From Branchiostoma floridae (taxonomy: Eukaryota; Chordata; Leptocardii; Amphioxiformes; Branchiostomatidae): a stretch of DNA of 64,000 bases. The notes beneath the pieces were generated by a model. The model was not told the origin of the DNA. It was given only the letters and a program-made list of their open reading frames with translations, and ran no database searches. The stretch lies in contig NC_049983.1 of assembly GCF_000003815.2 (NCBI RefSeq), forward strand, positions 1,539,999 through 1,603,998, given 5' to 3'. The position numbers and the translations under genes are program-made. Below are positions 56,457 through 64,000 of the stretch, in pieces; position 1 is the stretch's first letter; each line of letters starts with the position of its first letter.

Positions 56457-59400
56457 TTATGTACTCTTAAGATATGGTACGTACATACGTGCCACGGGGG
56501 AAGAAGAACCAAACGTATAATAATCATTATTATTAGGGAGGTTTGCATTCAGCTTTGCCCAGGCATCAGCAGACCTGTCATAAACATATACCAGATATAC
56601 CATGTCGTCATGGAGGTCGCTATCACAGGCTAACAAAATGTGCAGCTGGTTCCCCAGTACGAAAAGGCTTTGACTACCATCAACATCGAGGTTTCCTGGC
56701 TTCTCCCAGCCACGCAGTTTCTGCCAGCGGTCTGACTCTGTGTCGTACACCATCGTGTGAGTGAAAGGGGAATCTGTACAGAAAATCTCGGTTCCCATGG
56801 CAACAGCTGTACAGACACTATGAAAGATCCCAGGTGGGGTCCTCTTGCACCACCGATCCTCCACTGGGTCATAGCGATGCATTTCCTTGTTTGTAAGGAA
56901 ATAGATGTGTGAATCACAGGATAATACTGCTACGTCTTCAAAAGCCATGTCAAGCTGCAGCTCTGAACACTCCTGCCACTGGTTTGTGCGTGGGTTGTAC
57001 TTTCTCATTTGCTGCAAAGACCGACCGTCATTAACAGCAAGGTAATAAAAATTCTGATCAACTTTAAAAAGGTGTTCCTCATACAACGAAAAGTCGTCTT
57101 CTGGTCTCTCAGATATCGAGGGCACACCTGATTGTTCCCAAAGGTTTACTACAGGGTTGTACTGAAACAGGGACAACTGCTTCTTATTCTCTGATTCTAT
57201 AGTTTTTAGGATATAGATATCGTTATCACTGGTGACTGTGATGGCTGTGGAATCAGGAAGGTCTTCTAGCTTGTAACTACAGCTGATGTACTTTCCTTCC
57301 TGAGGGTTCATGAAGAGGAGCTCGTTGGAACTAGAGAGGAAAAAATACATCTGTCATTATAAGTGTCCAAAGTAAAACTGGACTGTAAACTTATAACATT
57401 AACTTCGTATAGGGATAATGCTGAAATCACAGCATGCACTGTACAAGCAAGTCTTATCTTGTAGCCCCTTAAGAAATGTCTAAAAGTATAAAGATGAATA
57501 AGAATAGTGCATTTATTGCAGGAACACAGAATTTGGAATGACATTGTGCAATGGTTTTTCACAGCTAACAAAATTTAACAAATAAGTAAGTACCCCGGGG
57601 CTGCATTGTACAGCAGCGCCATTTCCATGGTCATCCCAAGTCTAGGCTTCAGGTTGAGCTTCGCTTTATGTATGACATTTCTGATGACCTCATTACGCCC
57701 AGGATCCTCCCTGACCAAGGGGTGATCCAAGATGGCTGCCGTGTCGTCTGTGGTCAGCAGGTTTAAGCGGATGTGAGAGAGAATGCTGGGTAGGTGGTGC
57801 AGTCTGGAGGGTACAGGGTAGGGGCAGATTTAGCTGGCTGCCTGATATCACATCACATTCTTAATTAATTATTTTATGTTCAAACCTTAATTTGCACCTA
57901 TACCCACCTGTCCTCCCTGCTGTGCTGCACCCATCTCACCACAGCCTCCCACACAGTTGTCTCCTCTTTAACATCCAGATTATCGTGGCTGATGATCTCA
58001 GTCAGCTGATTCAAACTCAGGCTGCAAAACTCCTCATTAAAGGAAAACTGTGATGCACAAAGTACACAAGTGCAAGGTGTTCTGATGTACAAAAACAATA
58101 CGTGTATAAGATTATATACTACTCAACAATAGCAATCAAACGCTCAACAGAATGCGGTGTAAATGACTTAATTTTGTTCTGACATATACGAATGTGCATT
58201 TTTTTTATGGCTAATCTGAAAAGCAATCAAATGCCCTGTATGTATACAGCCTCTGTTACTGCCCATTATGTATCACACCGACTTTTCAGGCACATGGCAT
58301 AGATGCAATCGGTTGTACCTTAATGGAAGACCTGCCATACCTAACCTCTTAACACCAACTTTTTCAACATTCTTTGTTATAGGGGGTCTATTTTTCTTAA
58401 ATATTGCATACATCAGCAAAATTAATATTTAATCGTATCACAAAATTTGTGCTACAGTAGCTCTTTGGGCTAATTCATTAGGTAAAGATATAATGCACAG
58501 CTTACCAGCCCAATAGGAAGACTAACCTCAGAAAAGTGTCTGGCGCTCCACTGTAGACATTGCTGCTTAACAATGCCCACAGAGAAGACATCAGCAAACA
58601 TGTACAGGTCCACACAGGTGGAGCGCTCCACGTTCATGCTCATGTAGCTGCTGCAGGTGTCTCTCACATAGTCCAGTTGGAGGAGGTCAGCTGCCTGGTA
58701 CAGGGGCTGCACTTTGTCCAGGGACACATGGAGGGTTCCCGAGTAGATGTAACTAAGGATTTTCTTAAACATACCTGCATCCAAACCCTGCAAAACAGTA
58801 AATCATAACAATGTTCTACCATTAAACACATAAGGTGTCATTATCAGGGTGTTTAGAGAAGGGAAATGTATAAAAAAAATTGCTCTATTATTATATGGAC
58901 GTCAATTTTTCCCCATTCAGTTATTTTATCTACTATAGTACATGATCTCTACTAATATGTTGTACTAGTAGTAACTTCATCTGTGCCCGATAACTGTAAA
59001 GATTACTAAAGAATTCTTTTTGTAAAAAAATACATGCTCATTATAAGGTAGCAGAGTACATTTTACTGGACCCTGCGACCTTAATGTGGCCACAAAGATG
59101 AACTTTGACCCAAAAATTTCAAGAGGTCAGTAGGTGGGGAGGGGGGTTGGCAAAAGGAGGGACAAAGGAAAGATTAATGAGCAAGGCTATTGACACACTC
59201 AGTGTGCCGATAGTCTGACAGGCTATTGACACACTCAGTGCACTATTTTTTTTTACACTAGAAACCACTAAAATGAGAAAATCTTACGATAGTATTTGAC
59301 AGTCAACACTCTGAAAAAACAAGTGGCATTCTATGTCCATCATCAACCGAAAATACGATCTTTTTCACGCGTTACCGCACCATTTTTGACATCGGAATCT

Positions 59401-60694
59401 GTCATACAATAAGGTGCTAGTTTTACTGTCACCGCATGTGATCATGTTGGCTCTGTTTTGGAACACGTTTTCAGCTGTGTTTACCGACGAATTCCTGCCG
59501 TTTGGGAGAATTTGTGGCCTCAAAACTTATATTACAAGTGAAGCGAAGTTATAGTTGTTGTTTTACTTCCATCACTTTTAATGTGAAAGAACTTTATAGC
59601 GTCATAGCGAGATCGACCGATATGTTACGAGTACCGCGTAACCACTAGCCTGTTTGGATGACATAGCGGCGGGGAAATCCGCGCCGCTTCGACCAAAAAA
59701 AAAAGTGAATTTTGAGCAAAAATACCGCAGAAATATGGTTAGAAAAACCCACATTTTATTATTTCAGGGGTCCTTGGCCCAATTAAAAAAAAAATAATAA
59801 GTGTACCGTCCAAAATAAGAACGTAGCGGTTGGATTCTGCCGATCTGCGGCTGAAAAAAATAAACGTACCTAAACACGCACTCATGAAAATGCAGATCAA
59901 AAAGTCCCAAAGGTGGGTTTTGATGGTTCTGGTCGCAAGACTAAAATATTCTTATATCAAATGGATGTTTAAAAAGGTAAAAGGACAATTGAAAAAAAAA
60001 AAAAATCCAGCGCGGACTCGAACCGGGGTCGGAGCTGGTAACATGGATTCACGGGTCAACGCACTATCCACTACGCTACCGGCCAATTTAGGAAATGAGG
60101 CTGTATCAACAGGTATCAAAATGTAGGACATAACTTGAATACGTCCGTTCATTCCAAGATTCAAAGATTCTTATGTCTAATCTTCCGAACAATGTCTAAC
60201 CAACTGTTGCTTGTGTAAAATGTCGGAAAGTCATGTTACAAGCTCTGATTGGCTGGCTAGCATCTCGGTGTGTCAATAGCCTGTTTGGCTATTGGCACAC
60301 TGAGTGTGTCAATAGCCACAGCAAAGATGAATTCATTCGTTTTTGTAAATAATGGACTTCCCGTGTTTTGTATTTTTTCTAGCATCTTCAGGTATCTTCT
60401 GAAGTTATCTGTTTCACTCCATTTTGACTCCAGGCCTACCTGTAAAACAACCGTCTTCTGACGACTTTCCGCCATGTCACCTGTAAACATGGCCCTGAAG
60501 TAGGGGCTGGCCGCGGACAGAACAAGCCGATGGCAGGGAAACCGCCGGCCCTCGACTTCAAGGACGACATCCTGCAGTACCCCTGCCTTCTGTAAGTCAC
60601 CCACAGCTCCAAGAAACCCGTGCAGATAGCTCTCGTCTTGGTAGGAACGAGGACGAACTGCGCTGGCGTGGGGTTCTTGGTCTACGGCAGCCAT
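56457..60694 (-). CDS. KLHL-5: intact BTB-BACK-Kelch protein, 5 exons
   Basis: Exons are 60694-60440, 58787-58527, 58047-57908, 57803-57594 and 57330-56457, total 1740 bp, 579 aa, with consistent phases and standard splice sites. BTB spans residues 1-172 ([55 protein letters not shown]), BACK 173-289 ([31 protein letters not shown]), Kelch 290-579. Visible blades are [56 protein letters not shown] and [14 protein letters not shown], ending YVPYLKST. Kelch blades lack the usual glycine pairs and instead have SCDSHIYFL or VLGNQLHIL. This is the cleanest reference copy of the cluster. Presumed Cullin-3 adaptor, substrate unknown. Intron 1 (1.65 kb) contains a 1.1-kb inverted-repeat element. Confidence 0.9.
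59185..60317. mobile_element. 1.1-kb inverted-repeat element in KLHL-5 intron 1
   Basis: GGCTATTGACACACTCAGTG begins the left end, and its inverse ends the right end at 60317. The similarity continues inward for about 50 bp with a second GGCTATTGACACAC block. AGCAA occurs at or near both borders. No transposase frame. It contains a tRNA-like SINE segment. Confidence 0.65.
60003..60088 (-). mobile_element. tRNA-like SINE head
   Basis: On the minus strand the A-box-like TAGCGTAGTGGATAG and B box GGTTCGAGTCC are 40-45 bases apart, followed by a T run. The acceptor stem does not pair and the T stem has a mismatch, so it is not a working tRNA gene. Confidence 0.5.
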
Positions 60695-60710
60695 GTTGAT
60701 GATGATGACA

Positions 60711-60724
60711 TGACCCAAGGGTCA
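60711..60724. promoter_or_regulatory. Palindrome TGACCCAAGGGTCA upstream of KLHL-5 ATG
   Basis: Perfect everted half-sites 16 bases upstream of the start codon; the clearest example in the cluster. Confidence 0.45.
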
Positions 60725-60947
60725 AAAGGTACGTCGGCTAGAGACCATAACTGATTACCCACATAATGTAACAGTTCCATGTCGATATACCCAGAATACG
60801 AGAACGAGGCTAACAAGTTTGGCCGTAACAATACCTGTGACATGTAGAAGATTAACGTAAACGAAGGAAGGTTGCAATTCATAACGTAAACAGCAGATTT
60901 TTTCATTTTTGCGACTAACAGGAAGTTTCTGTTTTGCCTGCCCTTAA

Positions 60948-61865
60948 CCCTATTCAGACCGGGGGGGGGGGGGGGGGGGCTTTTGAGGCTTACGCTAGAG
61001 CCACCAAATTTGGAGAGTTTTCCTAAAATATTGTTGGCAACAATTTTACGAAGTTTGAAAAATTTTCAATTTTTTCTTGTTGCCATGGCAACCGTTTGTT
61101 GAGAGTCAGTTTTGCCAAAAATCACTATTTTTGGTTCTAACAATGTATTTTTTACATTTGTTTGCTATATTACTGTGATTTTGTTACATAAATAAAATCT
61201 TATATTATTTAACATATCTTTCATAATTATATATGCATAAATTATGCTAATTTGATGACGTCATCAGCCCCAAATCCAAGATGGCGGACCGTATGGCCAG
61301 ATCAAGAATAACAAGCTAATTATCCCTTAAAATTTGTAACTACCTGGTATTTTTTCATCAAAAACCATCGAAATGAATGAATTGTCTATTTCCATTGCCC
61401 TTTGTTATTATTTGTTGCAAAAAAAGTATTTTTAAAAATTCACGGTGGTGGATATAATATGGCGGAGCCCAACTCGTATCTTAGATGTGCATGACGTCAT
61501 TTTATGACGTCATATTGACGTCATTGATGTTGTTATTGGCAACGCAAGGCGTAACAAACATTATTACTCTGTTATCTGCACTTGTTGTTACATTTTTTGT
61601 AGCATCACTTGAAGTTTTCTGAGAATACCCTTTTTTCATGGGTTTGGCCAATATAATCAAATTGATGACGTCATAATTACGCCATCTTACGTCAACGTAA
61701 CGTCAAACGTCTTCTGCTTGTCAGATATTATGTCGACATCATGTCCTAAAAATTTGGTGGCCCTACGGCTCGTCGTTTTAGTGTTATAGGACTTAGAAGT
61801 GGAGGTCCTCAAAAGCCCCCCCCCCCCGGTCCAGGGATGACCAAAAAAGCCCGGTCTGAATAGGG
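60948..61865 (+). mobile_element. TTAA-flanked piggyBac-like MITE, copy 4, best preserved
   Basis: Element of 918 bp with perfect inverted ends CCCTATTCAGACCGGG, flanked by intact TTAA at 60944-60947 and 61866-61869. A G run follows the left end and a C run precedes the right. Internal landmarks are CCTAAAATATTGTTGGCAAC, TTGCCATGGCAACCG, CCAAGATGGCGGA and several TGACGTCAT. No transposase; a minus-strand frame over the right end is a translated artefact of the repeat. Confidence 0.9.
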
Positions 61866-61869
61866 TTAA

Positions 61870-62756
61870 TTTAGATTTTGGTTTTGTAGTCACACTTTTC
61901 CTAACAATTGACGTTACGTTTTTACACGTCTTGGTACGATGTTAATGTATATAATGTTACATAGTAACCAGATGTTGGGACTGTTCATGACTTACATTGG
62001 AACGTTACTTCATAAGCCCAATTAAGCATGCTATACAGGTACGATCGGTGCCGTTAGTTTATCAGAGATCATTCCGACTACCAGCTGTAGTGCCATTGAA
62101 ACTTCTAAAAACGAGACATCTTATTGCTTTCATCATTTAATAATTGTTTCAAGTACATACAAAGGTGGAACTAAATTGACTTACTCATTTGTACAGATCA
62201 TAAAATTACAGGTGTTAAGTTCATGGAATTTTGGTACATAATGATGCATATACATTCCGTTCAGTACAAATTCCTGTATCAAAAGTAAGTAATTAATGAT
62301 GGGGATAAAATCACCAACACGACAAGAAGGAGGAGCATTTCTTGCTTGTCACCAAAAATAAAGCTTGGTATGATAAACAAAGGGTTCCAACTCCAAAGCA
62401 TACAACTTTTCCACATTTTTGATCGCTGCAATTAAAACTACAATACCAAAATAAATACTACCGAAAATGAACGACACATCAACTTCATCCCATATGAAAT
62501 ACAAAAAAAGAAAGTCAATCAAAAATTAAACAATGTTTCTAACTAACTCCATCCCTATTGCACATAGTGATACACACACAGAATTCCAGATGATCAGATG
62601 TTTCCTTTTACATGTGATACAACCAAGGGCTGCTGTCTTAGAAGCAAAGTGCTACTTACAACAAACAAACATACTTAAAGTATACTTATGCCTCTGAGAG
62701 GATATACAGCAAAAGTTGGCAGCTGCACTAGTGACATAATCAAACTCATGTGTCAC
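61870..62756. other. 3' flank of KLHL-6
   Basis: AT-rich sequence expected to hold the KLHL-6 3' UTR. No other feature was recognised. Confidence 0.35.
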
Positions 62757-64000
62757 TTAGGTCTGCAGTGCTATATATGTCAGCACACCTGGCAGGTAGA
62801 CACGTGCCACAACAGGTGGACAGTCCCAGTCCATGTCAGGCAGGGTGACATCCAACTCTCTCCAACTACCTTTACACCTATCATAGACAAGTACATGTTG
62901 GCGTTCTGGATCATCAGTATTTAAATACACATGTAGCTGGTTCTCATGTACAAATAAATTAGCACTGTAATCCTCAGCCTCGATAGGACTTTCCCAAGCT
63001 GGAAGCTGCTGCCACCTGTCTGCCTCAGTATCGTACACTGACACAGAAGTAAAGTCAATGTCTGAATGGAAGATCTCAGTACCCATTGCAATACTGGACC
63101 AGGACATATCGGTAAAATCAGTCAGTGGGGCTCGGTTGAACCAGCAATCCTCCTTTGGGTTGTAACAGTGCAGATATGTTGAGCTTAGCAAATAGAGGCA
63201 ACCATTTGACACTGATGGTTCCATGTACGAAAGGTTAACTTTGAGCTGGGAACAGTCCTGCCATTCAACCGTGTTGCTGTCATACTTCTTCAGGGTAAGG
63301 TTCTGTGTCTGTGACGGGTAGGTCCAATTACAACCAAAGTAATAGAGATGTTGATCAAGAGCCAAAAGGTATTGGTCTGTTAGCGATCCGGGAAGCTTCT
63401 CCACTAATGACTTCTGTTCCCAGACACCCTTCATTTGCTTGTACAACAGCAGGGACATATGAACCTCTGTCTCCTTTGTCAGAATGTAGATCTCGTTGTC
63501 ACTGGTGACTGTAGCACCGATGATATGAGGGATTTCAGGGAAACTCCAGCTAAAGTACTTTCCTAATCTGGGATTTATGCCATGCATCTTGTTGGGACTG
63601 AAAAAAAAAAGAAATTTGAGAATTTAAGAACAATGCACACATCTAGCTTCATTCGTATGGGAAAGGATTAAGATTGAGGTCAACTACATCCAACATCATA
63701 TGTTTCAGCTAGTCTGTAGATGGGGCCACAAGGGCAGCAAAAATTTGTATAATGTCCACACCAAGCTTTAGTTAAATAAGTTCAGACCTGGTTTCAAAGA
63801 AAAGGGCCATGTCCTCTGCACCAATCCCAAATCTTGGCTTCGAGTTGGATGCGCCTCTCAGTACCACATTCCTGTTGATCTCAGAACTCCCAGGATCCTC
63901 CCTGACCAGGGGGTGATCCAAGATGGCTGCCGTGTCAACAAGATGGCTGCAGTGTCAACTGAGGTCAGCAGGTTGAAGCGGGTGTGAGGGAGGATGCTGG
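62757..64000 (-). CDS. KLHL-6: divergent BTB-BACK-Kelch gene, partial
   Basis: Two exons are visible: Kelch exon 5 (63597-62757, open throughout, 280 codons) and the 3' part of BACK exon 4 (to 63788); the rest lies beyond the window. Acceptor TTTCAG and donor ACCAG|GTCTGA join in phase 2. The Kelch part is the most diverged of the six: KYDSNTVEWQDCS, CYNPKEDCWFNRAP, VYDTEADRWQQLPA and VYDRCKGSWRELDV, ending YLPGVLTYIALQT. Exon 4 contains a 20-bp tandem duplication at 63920-63959 that shifts the frame: reading from the left side of the exon meets a stop before the donor. Unless this is an assembly error, the gene is damaged. The start of the gene cannot be judged. Confidence 0.75.

Noticed and set aside
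60003-60088. tRNA gene on the minus strand
   Set aside because: A and B boxes are present, but the acceptor stem does not pair and the T stem has a mismatch. It is more likely a SINE head.
61687-61893. 68-codon minus-strand frame over the MITE right end
   Set aside because: Same artefact; the frame is simply the translated MITE terminus.

Overview
The window looks like a piece of an amphioxus (Branchiostoma) chromosome. It has split genes with GT-AG introns, a type II membrane lectin of the kind with a cytoplasmic Tyr tail, coiled coil, collagen and CTLD, arrays of C2H2 fingers that alternate [10 protein letters not shown] and [11 protein letters not shown] types, and many short transposon-derived repeats with G/C runs. 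The organism call is inference from these families, not from a marker gene.

Left part (1-32 kb): five C2H2 zinc-finger genes, called ZNF-A to ZNF-E here. A (2101-3993), B (15683-16585), C (19272-20396) and E (30095-31687) are on the plus strand, D (26074-27276) on the minus strand. All but A clearly start a few bases after a splice acceptor, and each has a probable first exon 1-2.6 kb upstream. A and D share promoter, first-exon and N-terminal sequence and form one subfamily; B, C and E form another. Four of the five arrays show damage: A has a homopolymer change, B trailing fingers out of frame, C a stop in the last finger and E an internal stop. Inside this part lies one five-exon minus-strand gene for a type II transmembrane collagen-like C-type lectin (6360-11386). 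Its five exons sum to 1440 bp and all intron phases agree.

Right part (35-64 kb): six tandem BTB-BACK-Kelch (KLHL) genes, all on the minus strand, called KLHL-1 to KLHL-6. Each is built on five exons of about 255, 261, 140, 201-210 and 840-946 bp. KLHL-1 (603 aa) and KLHL-5 (579 aa) read through cleanly. KLHL-3 is open if a weak splice donor is used. KLHL-4 has a frame-broken Kelch exon. KLHL-2 has lost its middle exons, and a LINE reverse-transcriptase fragment now sits between its BTB and BACK remnants. KLHL-6 is cut by the window end and carries a 20-bp tandem duplication in its BACK exon. KLHL proteins are usually substrate adaptors of Cullin-3 ubiquitin ligases, so the cluster is probably a young birth-and-death family of such adaptors.

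Mobile DNA: four copies of a roughly 0.92-kb element with TTAA target sites and ends CCCTATTCAGACCGGG, piggyBac-like and non-autonomous. One copy sits beside its own empty-site paralogue, and one contains a further 1.6-kb insertion. There are also four copies, two of them in tandem, of a 1.05-kb repeat with a TG run; a 789-bp inverted-repeat element full of GATC-centred palindromes; a TA-flanked inverted-repeat element inserted in a tRNA-derived SINE; another inverted-repeat element in a KLHL-5 intron that holds a tRNA-like SINE; two LINE fragments; and several small hairpin elements. No CRISPR array, rRNA gene or intact tRNA gene was seen.
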